Shown piece after piece: positions 11,583-24,914 of a DNA stretch of 64,000 nucleotides. Each line of letters starts with the position of its first letter. Position 1 is the first letter of the stretch. The notes under the pieces are model-generated. The model did not search any database, had not been told where the DNA came from, and saw only the letters and a program-made list of their open reading frames with translations. The stretch is from Rhabditoides inermis. Lineage: Eukaryota > Nematoda > Chromadorea > Rhabditida > Rhabditidae. The stretch lies in the NCBI GenBank assembly GCA_963966185.1, contig CAWZYM010000406.1:196001-260000 (forward strand). The letters run 5' to 3'. A program made the translations under genes and the position numbers.

Positions 11583-14500
11583 ACTCATAAAAACTTCAAA
11601 TCTGAATTCTCCTATGGGTCTAGTACACATCAGACATCGAAATCTGTAGTTTTGAAGTTGTTCACGTTTTTGTTTACTTGTTTACTCATTATGTAAACAT
11701 CAGATATGAACTCTACTATGGGTCTAGTACACATCAGACATCAGAATCTTCACTTTTGGAGTTGTTTACAATTTTGTTTACTTGTTTACCTGACTTGTAA
11801 ACACTATACCTTAACTCTCCTGAAGGTTTATTATCGATTAGATATCAAAATCAGGAGATTTTGAGTTGTTTACTTTTTTGTTTACTTGTTTACCTAAGTT
11901 GTTAACATAAAAAAATTGTAATTGTTTACTTGTTACCTGTACCAAGTATGAACATTCTACCTCTAAAAATAACAAAGTTATAAACTTTTATACCATTTCT
12001 GAGTATTAAAAAAATCGAAATTGAAAAATAAATTAAAATTCAAACACTTAATAAAAATCTGAAATAATTCATGAATATAGGTATCACGGTAAGTAGCGAT
12101 AATTAAATTAGAAAATGCAGGTGTCAACTCTCATCTAGACAAAAGTCACGGAGTCGTGAAGTGAAATTCGAAGTTTATGCTAATTTATCTCAGGTGAGAG
12201 GCGACAGGTGAGATGGTACCTGGCAGGTACTCAGAACCTAAGGTGTCATTGGTGGAAGGGATGAGATAATTAATCATTTTTCTAAGAAGTTGAAACATAG
12301 TTGTACTGTATTTTACGTTTTGCATCTTGCCTGATTGATCCTGTCAGCGGTCAATATGCTCAACTGCAAAAATGAGCCACATTTAGTTGAAAATCAAGGT
12401 TTTTTTGAAAAAGTGAAATCCTTCCACAGTGAAGCGAAAAATCTGAAACTTTGTCAGTAAATATTAGTTTTTGAGTTATGAATTACAGTGTAAAATCCAG
12501 GTCTCAACTCTTATATAGTAAGGGAATGTAGTTGATCTAGTGAATCATGAAATATGATTTTTATTTTCAGTAATAGAGTTGAGCATACGTGTTTGTGTTA
12601 CTTGTGTCAAAGAAAGTGATTTACCATAAAAGTTTGAAAAATTAATATTGAAAACGAAAGAAGTTATGATCAAAAATGTAAAATTTCTACGAAAATTTGA
12701 ATATTTATATTTTGAAAACAGAATAAGTATTTCATTTGAAATTGAAATGGTGTGAACGGCCAAGTGTCTTCTATCATCAGCTGAAGTTTGAAATTTTTGT
12801 CTTCAAAACTAACAAAGATATTCAAGGTTTTTGCGTTTTGCATCTTATGTGATTGATCCTGTCAGAAAATGAAAAATGCTTGTTTATTTACTTGTTTACT
12901 GTTGTTATTTACGAAAAAATTGAACTTGTTTTCTTGTTATCTGTAATAAGTTTGAACCTTCTACCTTGAAAACCAACCGATATACATTTAATACAATTTT
13001 CAGTATTAAACAGACGAAAATGGAAAAAAAAAATTAAAGTTGAAAATTTATTAAAAATCTGAACTAATTCATGAATACATGTATCACGGTAGTGATGATT
13101 TAAAAGAAAAATCCAGATGTAAACTCTCATCTAGACGAAAGTTACAGGGTCGTAAAGTGAAATTTGAAATTCATGCTAATTTATCTCAGGTGACATGTGA
13201 GAGGCGACAGGTGAGACGGTACCTGGCAGGTACTCAGGACCTAAGGTGTCATTGGTGAAAGGAATGAGAGAATTAAAAATAGTTTTTCTAAGAAGTTGAA
13301 ACATAGTTGTACTGTATTTTACGTTTTGCATCTTGCCTGATTGATCCTGTCAGCGGTCAATATGCTCAACTGCAAAAATGAGCCACATTTTGTTGAAAAT
13401 CAAGGTTTTTTGAAAAAGTGAAATCCTTCCACAGTGAAGCGAAAAATCTGAATCTTTGTCAGTAAATATGAGTTTTTGAGTTATGAATTACTGTGCAAAA
13501 TCCAGGTCTCAACTCTTAGATAGTAAGGGATTGTAGTTGATCTAGTGAATCATGAAATATGATTTTTATTTTCAGTAATAGAGCTGAGCATACGTGTTTG
13601 TGTTGATTGTGTCATAGAGAGTAATTTACCATAAAAATTTGAAAAATTAATATTGAAAACGAAAGAAGTTATGATCAAAAATGTAAAATTTCTACGAAAA
13701 TTTGAATATTCATATTTTGAAAACGGAATGAGTATTTCATTTGAAATTGAAATGGTGTGAACGGCCAAGTGTCTTCTATTATCAGCTGAAGTTTGAAATT
13801 TTAGTCTTCAAAACTGACAAAGATATTCAAGGTTTTTGCGTTTTGCATCTTACGTGATTGATCCTGTCAGAAAATGAAAAATGCTGTAAAACTTTTTTGA
13901 AATGGTTTTTCGTAATGAAACTGTAAAACTGTAAATAACACGCATGTTTCTTGTTACTGTGCGATTTTCATGACAAAATATGAAGTTTGAAGGTAGGTTT
14001 ACATAGAAGTGTACCGAGTTGTTAGTGAACCCATTTAAAGAAATGAGATAGGAACCTATGCGATTGTGTGTCTGTTAAGAGTGATTAGTTGATCTTAAGT
14101 TTGTAGTTTGAGTGTGAAATGTTCCTTCAGTCTTGAGTTATGTCCTTCTGAAGTTTTGGTAATTCTATATAAACCCATATAAGGAGTTATCGGAATGAGT
14201 CCCAGTGACGTGTGTCAAGTCAATATAGTGTGCTAAGTCTAAGTTTACAGTATGAGATTCACATCTTGAAACATGGACTGAGCATATGGGTGGAAAGTAT
14301 TTCAGGCTATGTCAAGTTCTTAGTAAAGTCATACGGTAAGTAGAGCTGTGAGCGTGAAAATGAAACGATTGCATGCGGTCACCATAAGAGTGTTAAGTTT
14401 GGAGTATGAGCTGTGTAGGTGTAATAGTCACTGAGCTAGATGCTGTGAAAAAGGTAGCCACACCCGTCATAGCAAATTTTATATAGCCCTGCCAGGGCGA

Positions 14501-14614
14501 CTAGCGGGCCGGAGGCTCGCTTCGCTCGCCTCCGGCCCGCTAGTGGCGGCGGCTTCGCCGCCGCACTGTGCTTCGAGGCTCGCGCGCCTTCGGCGCGCTC
14601 GCCTCTCCGCGTCA
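11583..14614. repeat. F1 repeat unit 6, near-identical copy of unit 2
   Basis: 3.03-kb unit with the same three subrepeats and the same internal 1-kb duplication as unit 2, at a constant offset of 8796 bp (for example 2715 to 11511, 3749 to 12545, 4754 to 13550). The differences seen are single bases and a change in an A-run near 4230/13030. The match stops inside the hairpin block (14486-14614), where the spacer bases diverge. Confidence 0.93.
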
Positions 14615-16523
14615 AATCATCAACACTTCAAACCTAAACTCTACTATGGCTCCAGTACACATCAGAGATCGAAATCTCAAATTTTATAGTTGTTTACATG
14701 TTTGTTTACTTGTTTACCTGACTTTTAACACTAACTTTGAACTCTTCTATGGCTCTAGTACACATCAGACATCAAAATCTCTTGTTTTGGAATTGTTTAC
14801 AACTTTGTTTACTTGTTTACATAACTTGTAAACACTATACCTCAAATCTCCTGAAGGTTTAGTATCGATTAGATATCAAAATCAGGAGATTTGGAGTTGT
14901 TTACTTTTTTGTTTACTTGTTTACTTAAGTTGTTTACCTAAAAAATTGTAATTATTTACTTGTTACCTGTACCAAGTATGAACCTTCTACCTCAAAAAAT
15001 AACAAAGTTATAAATTTTATAACATTTCTGAGTATTAAAAAAACGGAAATTGAAAAATTAATTAAAATTCAAACAATAAATACAAATCTGAAATATTTCA
15101 TGAATAAAGGTTTTACGGTAGTGATAAGTAAATAGAAAAATCCAGGTGTCAACTCTCATTTAGACAAAAGTTACAGGGTCGTAAAGTGAAATTTGACGTT
15201 TATGCTGATTTATCTCAGGTGACAGGTGAGAGGCCACAGGTGAGATGGTACCTGGCAGGTACTCAGGACCTAAGGTGTCATTGGTGAAAGGGATGAGAGA
15301 ATTATTCATTTTTCTAAGAAGTTGAAACTCAGATGTACTGTATTTCATGTTTTGCATCTTGCCTGATTGATCCTGTCAGCGGTCCATATGCTCAACTGCA
15401 AAAATGAGCCACATTTAGTTGAAAATCGAGGTTTTTTGAAAAAATGAAATCCTTCTACAGTGAAGCGAAAAATCTGAATCTTTGTCAGTAAATATAAGTT
15501 TTTGAGTTATGAATTACTGTGCAAAATCCAGGTCTCAACTCTTAGATAGTAAGGGATTGTAGTTGATCTAGTGAATCATGAAATATAATTTTTATTTTCA
15601 GTAATAGAGCTGAGCATACGTGTTTGTGTTGATTGTGTCATAGAGAGTAATTTACCATAAAAATTTGAAAAATTAATATTGAAAACGAAAGAAGTTATGA
15701 TCAAAAATGTAAAATTTCTACGAAAATTTGAATATTCATATTTTGAAAACGGAATGAGTATTTCATTTGAAATTGAAATGGTGTGAACGGCCAAGTGTCT
15801 TCTATCATCAGCTGAAGTTTGAAATTTTAGTCTTCAAAACAAACAAAGATATTCAAGGTTTTTGCGTTTTGCATCTTACGTGATTGATCCTGTCAGAAAA
15901 TGAAAAATGCTGTAAAACTTTTTTGAACTGGTTTTTCGAAATAAAACTGTAAAACTGTAAATAACACGCATGTTTCATGTTACTGTGCAAGTTTCATGAA
16001 AAAATATGAAGTTTGAAGGTAGGTTTACATAGAAGTGAACCGAGTTGTTAGTGAACCCAACTAAGGAAATTAGATATGAACCTATGCTCATGTGTGTCTG
16101 TTAAGAGTGATTAGTTGATCTTAAGTTTGTAGTTTGAGTGTGAAATGTTCCTTCAGTCTTGAGTTATGTCCTTCTGAAGTTTTGGTAATTCTATATAAAC
16201 CCATATAAGGAGTTATCGGAATGAGTCCCAGTGACGTGTGTCAAGTCAATATAGTGTGCTAAGTCTAAGTTTACAGTATGAGATTCACATCTTGAAACAT
16301 GGACTGAGCATATGGGTGGAAAGTATTTCAGGCTATGTCAAGTTCTTAGTAAAGTCATACGGTAAGTAGAGCTGTGAGCGTGAAAATGAAACGATTGCAT
16401 GCGGTCACCATAAGAGTGTTAAGTTTGGAGTATGAGCTGTGTAGGTGTAATAGTCACTGAGCTAGATGCTGTGAAAAAGGTAGCCACACCCGTCATAGCA
16501 AATTTTATATAGCCCTGCCAGGG
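14615..16523. repeat. F1 repeat unit 7, hairpin block deleted
   Basis: Begins with several TTGTTTAC subrepeats (14690-14950). It lacks a hairpin block: after GCCCTGCCAGGG (16512-16523) the sequence jumps straight into TACTTGTTTACTTAAG, which belongs to the subrepeat region of the same unit at 14914. This junction creates a 1610-bp tandem duplication (14914-16523 against 16524 onward). Confidence 0.92.
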
Positions 16524-18248
16524 TACTTGTTTACTTAAGTTGTTTACCTAAAAAATTGTAATTATTTACTTGTTACCTGTACCAAGTATGAACCTTCTAC
16601 CTCAAAAAATAACAAAGTTATAAATTTTATAACATTTCTGAGTATTAAAAAAACGGAAATTGAAAAATTAATTAAAATTCAAACAATAAATACAAATCTG
16701 AAATATTTCATGAATAAAGGTTTTACGGTAGTGATAAGTAAATAGAAAAATCCAGGTGTCAACTCTCATTTAGACAAAAGTTACAGGGTCGTAAAGTGAA
16801 ATTTGACGTTTATGCTGATTTATCTCAGGTGACAGGTGAGAGGCCACAGGTGAGATGGTACCTGGCAGGTACTCAGGACCTAAGGTGTCATTGGTGAAAG
16901 GGATGAGAGAATTATTCATTTTTCTAAGAAGTTGAAACTCAGATGTACTGTATTTCATGTTTTGCATCTTGCCTGATTGATCCTGTCAGCGGTCCATATG
17001 CTCAACTGCAAAAATGAGCCACATTTAGTTGAAAATCGAGGTTTTTTGAAAAAATGAAATCCTTCTACAGTGAAGCGAAAAATCTGAATCTTTGTCAGTA
17101 AATATAAGTTTTTGAGTTATGAATTACTGTGCAAAATCCAGGTCTCAACTCTTAGATAGTAAGGGATTGTAGTTGATCTAGTGAATCATGAAATATAATT
17201 TTTATTTTCAGTAATAGAGCTGAGCATACGTGTTTGTGTTGATTGTGTCATAGAGAGTAATTTACCATAAAAATTTGAAAAATTAATATTGAAAACGAAA
17301 GAAGTTATGATCAAAAATGTAAAATTTCTACGAAAATTTGAATATTCATATTTTGAAAACGGAACGAGTATTTCATTTGAAATTGAAATGGTGTGAACGG
17401 CCAAGTGTCTTCTATCATCAGCTGAAGTTTGAAATTTTAGTCTTCAAAACTAACAAAGATATTCAAGGTTTTTGCGTTTTGCATCTTACGTGATTGATCC
17501 TGTCAGAAAATGAAAATTGCTGTAAAACTTTTTTGAACTGGTTTTTCGAAATGAAACTGTAAAACTGTAAATAACACGCATGTTTCATGTTACTGTGCAA
17601 GTTTCATGACAAAATATGAAGTTTGAAGGTAGGTTTACATAGAAGTGGACCGAGTTGTTAGTGAACCCATTTAAGGAAATGATGTAGGAACCTATTCTGA
17701 TGTGTGTCTGTTAAGAGTGATTAGTTGATATTAATTTTGTAGTTTGAGTGTGAAATCTTTCTTCAGTCTTCAGTTATGTCCTTCTGAAATTTTGGAAATT
17801 CTATATAAACCCATATAAGGAGTTATCGGAATGAGTCCTAGTGACGTGTGTCAAGTCAATATAGTGTGCTAAGTCTAAGTTTACAGTATGAGATTCACAT
17901 CTTGAAACATGGACTGAGCATATGGGTGAAAAGTTTTTCAGGCTATGTCAAGTTCTTAGTAAAGTCATACGGTAAGTAGAGCTGTGAGCGTGAAAATGAA
18001 ACGATTGCATGCGGTCACCATAAGAGTGTTAAGTTTGGAGTATGAGCTGTGTAGGTGTAATAGTCACTGAGCTAGATGCTGTGAAAAAGGTAGCCACACC
18101 CGTCATAGCAAATTTTATATAGCCCTGCCAGGGCGACTAGCGGGCCGGAGGCTCGCTGCGCTTGCCTCCGGCCCGCTAGTGGCGGCGGCTTCGCCGCCGC
18201 ACTGCGCTTCGAGGCTCGCGCGCCTTCGGCGCGCTCGCCTCTTTGCGT
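16524..18248. repeat. F1 repeat unit 8, product of a 1610-bp tandem duplication
   Basis: Starts in mid-subrepeat at the recombination junction. The first roughly 800 bp look identical to 14914 onward. After about 17340 it carries variants shared instead with unit 4 (for example AATTGCTG at about 17514 and 8932), so it is a mosaic. Its hairpin block (18122-18248) has changes in the loop of the main hairpin while the 16-bp stem arms are intact. Confidence 0.92.
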
Positions 18249-20383
18249 CAACTCATCAAAACTTCAAATCTGAATTCTCCTATGGGTCTAGTACACATCA
18301 GACATCGAAATCTAAAGTTTTGAAGTTGTTTACGTTTTTGTTTACTTGTTTACCTGACTTGTAAACTTTACTGTTGAACTGTCACAGGAGTCTTGTACAG
18401 TTTAGTCATCAAAATCTCCAATTTATCTGTTGTTTACAATTTTGTTTACTTGTTTACTTATCATGTAAACATAAGATATGAATTGAACTATGGGTCTAGT
18501 ACACATCAGACATCAAAATCTCCACTTTTTGAGTTGTTTACTATTTTGTTTACTTGTTTACCTGACTTGTAAACACTATACGTTAACTCTCCTGAAGGTT
18601 TAGTATCGATTAGATATCAAAATCAGGAGATTTTGGGTTGTTTACTTTTTTGTTTACTTGTTTACCTTAAGTTATTTACCTAAAAATTGTAGTTGTTTAC
18701 TTGTAACCTGTACCAAGTATGAGTCTTTTACATCAAAAAATAACAAAGTTATAAATTTTATAACATTTCTGAGTATTAAAAAAGTCGAAATTGAAAAATT
18801 AATTAAAATTCAAACACTTAATAAAAATAATTCATGATTAAAGGTATTACGATAGTGATAATTAAAGAAGAAAATGCAGGTGTCAACTCTCATCTAGACG
18901 AAAGTTACGGAGTCGTAAAGTGAAATTTAAAGTTTATGCTAATTCATTCCAGGTGACAGATGAGAGGCGACAGGTGAGACGGTATGTATCTGGCAGGTAC
19001 TCAGGACCTAAGGTGTCATTGGTGAAAGGAATGAGAGAATAAAAAATATTTTTTCTAAGAAGTTGAAACTTAGATCTACTGTATTTTACGTTTTGCATCT
19101 TGCCTGATTGATCCTGTCAGCGGTCAATATGCTCAACTGAAAAAATGAGCCACATTTAGTTGAAAATGAAGGTTTTTTTGAAAAAGTGAAATCCTTCCAC
19201 AGTGAAGCGAAAAATCTGAAACTCTGTCAGTAAATATTAGTTTTTGAGTTATGAATTACTGTGTAAAATCCAGGTCTCAACTTTTATATAGTAAGGGATT
19301 GTAGTTGATCTAGTGAATCATGAAATATGATTTTTATTTTCAGTATTAAGGTTGAGCATACGTGTTTGTGTTGATTGTGTCATAGAGAGTAATTTACCAT
19401 AAAAATTTGAAAAAATTCATTTTGAAAACGAAAGAAGTTATGATCGAAAATGTAAAATTTTCACGAAAATTTGAATATTTATATTTTGAAAACGGAATGA
19501 GTATTTTCATTGAAATTGAAATGGTGTGAACGGCCAAGTGTCTTCTATGATCAGCTGAAGTTTGAAGTTTTAGTCTTCAAAACTAACAAAGATATTCAAG
19601 GTTTTTGCGTTTTGCATCTTACGTGATTGATCCTGTCAGTAAATGAAAAATGCTGTAAAACTTTTTTGAACTGGTTTTTCGAAATGAAACTGTAAAACTG
19701 TAAATAACACGCATGTTTCATGTTACTGTGCAAGTTTCATGACAAAATATGAAGTTTGAAGGTAGGTTTACATAGAAGTGGACCGAGTTGTCAGTGAACC
19801 CATTTAAGGAAAAGAGATAGGAACCGATGTTAACGTGTGTCTGTCAAGAGTGATTAGTTGATTTTAAGTTTGTAGTTTGAGTGTGAAATGTGTCTTCAGT
19901 CTTGAGTTATGTCCTTCTGAAATTTTGGAAATTCTATATAAACCCAAATAAGGAGTTATCGGAATGAGTCCTAGTGACGTGTGTCAAGTCAATATAGTGT
20001 GCTAAGTCTAAGTTTACAGTATGAAACTCACATCTTAAAACATGGACTGAGCATATGGGTGAAAAGTTTTTCAGGCTATGTCAAGTTGTTAGTAAAGTCA
20101 TACGGTAAATAGAGGTGTGAGCGTGAAAATGAAACGATTGCATGCGGTCAACATAAGAATGTTAAGTTTAGAGTATGAGCTGTGTAGGTGTAATAGTCAC
20201 TGAGCTAGATGCTGTGAAAAAGGTAGCCACACCCGTCATAGCAAATTTTATATAGCCCTGCCAGGGCGACTAGCGGGCCGGAGGCTCGCTTCGCTCGCCT
20301 CCGGCCCGCTAGTGGCGGCGGCTTCGCCGCCGCACTGCGCTCCGAGGCTCGCGCGCCTTCGGCGCGCTCGCCTTTCCGCGTCA
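18249..20383. repeat. F1 repeat unit 9, with extra TTGTTTAC subrepeats
   Basis: 2135-bp unit. It is longer than the basic form because of additional subrepeats at its start (18320-18700), each with a paired TTGTTTAC and a GTAAAC inverse. The GTACCTGGCAGGTAC palindrome is disrupted here by a short insertion near 18985 (GGTATGTATCTGGCAGG). The hairpin block is at 20255-20383. Confidence 0.92.
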
Positions 20384-22945
20384 ACTCATCAAAAAATCAA
20401 ATCTGAACTCTCCTATGGGTCTAGAACACATCAGACATCGGAATTTCAAGTATTGGAGTTGTTTACTACTTTGTTTATTTGTTTACCTAACTGGTAAACA
20501 CTACTTTGTAAATGTCCGAATGATTTAGTATCGATTACACATCAAAATCAGAAGATTTGGAGTTGTTTACTTGTTTGTTTACTTGTTTACTGTTGTTGTT
20601 TACGAAAAAAGTTGAACTTGTTTTTCTTGTTACTTGTACCAAGTATGGACGTTCTACCTTGAAAACCAACCGAAATAAAAAATTTAGTACAATTTTCAGT
20701 TTCAAACAGACGAAAATTGGAAAAAAAAATTAAAATTGAAACATTTATTAAAAATGTGAAATAATTCATGAATAAATGTATTACGGTAGTGATAATTAAA
20801 AAGAAAAATCCAGATGTCAACTCTCATCTAGACGAAAGTTACTGGGTCGTGAAGTGAATACTGAAGTTTATGCTAATTTATTTCAGGTGACAGGTGAGAG
20901 GCGACAGGTGAGATGGTACCTGGCAGGTACTCAGGACCTAAGGTGTCATTGGTGAAAAGGATGAAAGAATCAAAAATAATCTCAAGTTTATTATTTTGTG
21001 TTGTTTACTATTTTGTTTATTTGTTTACCTAACTGGTAAACACTACTCTGTATCTCTCCGATTGATTTAGCATCGATTAGACATCAAAATCAGAAGATTT
21101 GGAGTTGTTTACTTGTTTGTTTACTTGTTTACTGTTGTTGTTTATCAAAAAAGTTGAACTTGTTTTCTTGTTATCTGTACTAAGTTTGAACCTTCTACCT
21201 TGAAAACCAACCGAGATATAAATTTTAATACAATTTTCAGAATTAAACAGACGAAAACTGAAAAAAATTGAAACATTTATTAAAAACTTGAATTAATTCA
21301 TGAATAAAGGTACTACGGTAGTGATAATTAAATAGAAAAATCCAGGTGTCAACTCTCATCTAGACAAAAGTTACAGGGTCGTAAAGTGATATTTGAAGTT
21401 TATGCTAATTTATCTCAGGTGACAGGTGAGAGGCGACAGGTGAGATGGTACATACCTGGCAGGTACTCAGAACCTAAGGTGTCATTGGTGGAAGGGATGA
21501 GATAATTAATCATTTTTCTAAGAAGTTGAAACATAGTTGTACTGTATTTTACGTTTTGCATCTTGAGGAGTCAACTCTCATCTAGACGAAAGTTACAGGG
21601 TCGTAAAGTGAAATTTGAAGTTTGTGCTAATTTATCTCAGGTGACAGATGAGAGGCGACAGGTGAGACGGTACCGGGCAGGTACTCAAGACCTAAGGTGT
21701 CAATGGTCAAAGTAATGAGATAATTAAAAATAGTTTTTCTAAGAAGTTGAATCTTAGATCTACTGTATTTTACGTTTTGCATCTTGCCTGATTGATCCTG
21801 TCAGCGGTCCATATGCTCAACTGCAAAAATGAGCCACATTTAGTTGAAAATCGAGGTTTTTTGAAAAAATGAAATCCTTCTACAGTGAAGCGAAAAATCT
21901 GAATCTTTGTCAGTAAATATTAGTTTTTGAGTTATGAATTACTGTGCAAAATCCAGGTCTCAACTCTTAGATAGTAAGGGATTGTAGTTGATCTAGTGAA
22001 TCATGAAATATGATTTTTCTTTTCAGTAATAGAGCTGAGCATACGTGTTTGTGTTGATTGTGTCATAGAGAGTGATTTACAATAAAAATTTGAAAAATTA
22101 ATATTGAAAACGAAAGAAGTTATGATCAAAAATCTAAAATTTCCACGAAAATTTGAACATTCATATTTTGAAAACGGAATGAGTATTTCATTTGAAATTG
22201 AAATGGTGTGAACGGCCAAGTGTCTTCTATCATCAGCTGTAGTTTGAAATTTTAGTCTTCAAAACTAACAAAGATATTCAAGATTTTTGCGTTTTGCATC
22301 TTGCGTGATTGATCCTGTCAGAAAATGAAAAATGCTGTAAAACTTTTTTGAACTGGTTTTTCGAAGCGAAACTGTAAAACTGTGAATAACATGCATGTTT
22401 CATGTTACTGTGCAAGTTTCATGTCAAAATATGAAGTTTGAAGGTAGGTTTACATAGAAGTGGACCGAGTTGTTAGTGAACCCATTTAAGGAAATTAAAA
22501 GTGATTAGTTGATCTTAAGTTTGTAGTTTAAGTGTGAAATGTTTCTTCAGTCTTGAGTTATGTTCATCTGAAAGTTCGGAAATTCTATATAAACCCATAT
22601 AAGGAGTTATCGGAATGAGTTCTAGTGACGTGTGTCAAGTGAATATAGTGTGCTTAGTTTAAGTTTACAGTATGAGATTCACATCTTAAAACATGGACTG
22701 AGCATATGAGTTAAAAGTTTTTCAGGCTATGTCAAGTTGTTAGTAAAGTCATACGGTAAGTAGAGGTGTGAGCGTGAAATAGAAACGATTGCATGCGGTC
22801 ACCATAAGAGTGTTAAGTTTAGAATATGAGCTGTGTAGGTGTTATAGTCACTGAGCTACATGTTGTGAAAAAGGTAGCCACAAGGACCATAGCAAATTTT
22901 ATATAGCCCCTGCCAGGGCGACTAGCGGGCCGGAGGCTCGCTTCA
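20384..22945. repeat. F1 repeat unit 10, rearranged
   Basis: 2562-bp unit with at least two internal junctions, near 20982 and near 21566, where the sequence returns to an earlier point of the unit. The subrepeat region and the GACAGGTGAGA/GGTAC region are therefore present more than once. Its terminal hairpin block is cut short: only GACTAGCGGGCCGGAGGCTCGCTTC remains (from 22920) before the sequence passes into the next unit, a deletion across the palindrome. Confidence 0.9.
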
Positions 22946-24745
22946 TCAGACATCGGAATTTCAAGTATTGGAGTTGTTTACTACTTCGTTTATTTGTTTA
23001 CCTAACTGGTAAACACTACTTTGTAAATGTCCGATTGATTTAGTATCGATTAGACATCAAAATCACAAGATTTGGAGTTGTTTACTGTTGTTGTTTACGA
23101 AAAAAGTTGAACTTGCTTTTCTTGTTACTTGTACCAAGTATGGACGTTCTACCTTGAAAACCAACCGAGATATAAATTTTAGTACAATTTTCAGTTTCAA
23201 ACAGACGAAAATAGGAAAAAAATAAAATTGAAACGTTTTTAAAAAAATGTGAATTAATTCATGAATAAAGGTATTACGGTAGTGATAATTAAACAGAAAA
23301 ATCCAGGTGTCAACTCTGATCTAGACGAAAGTTACAGGGTCGTAAAGTGAAATTTGAAGTTTATGCTAATTTATCTCAGGTGACAGATGAGAGGCGACAG
23401 GTGAGACGGTACCTGGCAGGTACTCAGGACCTAAGGTGTCATTGGTCAAAGGAATGAGAGAATTAAAAATAGTTTTACTAAGAAGTTGAAACTTAGATGT
23501 ACTGTATTTTACGTTTTGCATCTTACCTGATTGATCCTGTCAGCGGTCAATATGCTCAACTGCAAAAATGAGCCACATTTAGTTGAAAATCAAGGTTTTT
23601 TGAAAAAGTGAAATCCTTCTACAGTGAGGCGAAAAATCTGAATCTTCGTCAGTAAATATTAGTTTTTGAGTTATGAATTACTGTGTAAAATCCAGGTCTA
23701 AACTAAAGTTAGTAAGGGATTGTAGTTGATCTAATGAATCATGAAATATGATTTTTATTTTCAGTAACAAGGTTACGCAAACGTGTTTGTGTTGATTGTG
23801 TCAAAGAGAGTGATTTACCATAAAAATTTGAAAAATTAATTTTGAAAACGAACGAAGTTATGATCCAAAATGTAAAATTTTCACGAAAATTTGAATATTT
23901 ATATTTTGAAAACGGAAAAAGTTTTTTATTAGAAATTGAAATGGTGTGAACGGCCAAGTGTCTTCTATCATCAGCTAAAGTTTGAAAATTTAGTCTTCAA
24001 AACTAACAAAGATATTCAAGGTTTTTGCGTTTTGCATCTTACGTGATTGATCCTGTCAGAAAATGAAAAATGCTGTAAAACTTTTTTGAACTGGTTTTTT
24101 GAAATGAAACTGTAAAACTGCAAATAACATGCATGTTTCATGTTACTGTGCAAGTTTCATGTCAAAATATGAAGTTTGAAGGTAGGTTTACATAGAAGTG
24201 GACCGAGTTGTTAGTGAACCCATTTAAGGAAATGATAAAGGAACCTATGCTAATGTGTGTCTGTTAGGAGTGATTAGTTGATATTAATTTTGTAGTTTGA
24301 GTGTGAAATGTTTCTTCAGTCTTGAGTTATGTCCTTTTGAAATTTTGGAAATTCTATATAAACCCATATAAGGAGTTATCGGAATAAGTCGTAGTGACGT
24401 GTGTCAAGTCAATATAGCGTGCTAAGTCTAAGTTTACAGTATTAGATTCACATCTTGAAACATGGACTGAGCATATGGGTGAAAAGTTTTTTAGGCTATG
24501 TCAAGTTGTTAGTAAAGTCATATGGTAAGTAGAGGTGTGAGCGTGAAAATGAAACGATTGCATGCGGTCACCATAAGAATGTTAAGTTTAGAGTATGAGC
24601 TGTGTAGGTGTAATAGTCACTGAGCTAGATGTTGTGAAATCCCCAGCCACAAGGACCATAGCAAATTTTATATAGCCCCAGCCGGGGCGACTAGCCCGAG
24701 CGGCGCTGGCGCGCCGCTCGGGCTAGGGCCGCCTTCGGCGGCCTC
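22946..24745. repeat. F1 repeat unit 11, with an F2-type hairpin block
   Basis: Last F1 unit. It begins inside the subrepeat region because of the truncated block of unit 10. The body is ordinary F1. The ending is hybrid: the F1 tail CATAGCAAATTTTATATAG and GCCCCAGCCGGGGC is followed by the hairpins of the F2 family (CTAGCCCGAGCGGCGC stem, 24676-24745). This is the F1/F2 switch point and shows that the hairpin block can be exchanged independently of the unit body. Confidence 0.9.
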
Positions 24746-24914
24746 ACCACTCGAACATCAAAACTGAAATCATAAATCAAATCTAATTTCAGAACTAATG
24801 TTCGCTCACAAACCTCTAATTTAACTAAGAACTACATTACAATAATCAATACCAAAATTTAAGACAATTTGACGTTGTTTACAATTTTGTTTACTTGTTT
24901 ACACTTTATGTAAA
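24746..24914. repeat. F2 repeat unit 1, left part (split by the LTR element)
   Basis: Starts after the hybrid hairpin block and runs into the LTR retrotransposon. Its last bases before the insertion are TTACACTTTATGTAAA. The same unit resumes at 35514 with TAAACAACATTTTTGAAC. Intact F2 units (for example near 37311) read ATGTAAACAACATTT here, so the element landed inside a GTAAACA motif and duplicated TAAA. Confidence 0.9.
24911..24914. other. Target-site duplication TAAA, left copy
   Basis: TAAA directly precedes the 5' LTR (first base 24915) and again directly follows the 3' LTR at 35514-35517. The uninterrupted F2 units contain this tetramer once, which confirms a 4-bp duplication. That size is usual for Ty3/gypsy integration. 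Confidence 0.9.

Noticed and set aside
719..23957. Recurring 72-codon minus-strand frames in F1 units
   Set aside because: They follow the repeat, are broken in some units (for example a one-base deletion near 6765), are extremely AT-driven, and show no start context, domain or selection evidence. Intact copies are explained by recent duplication.
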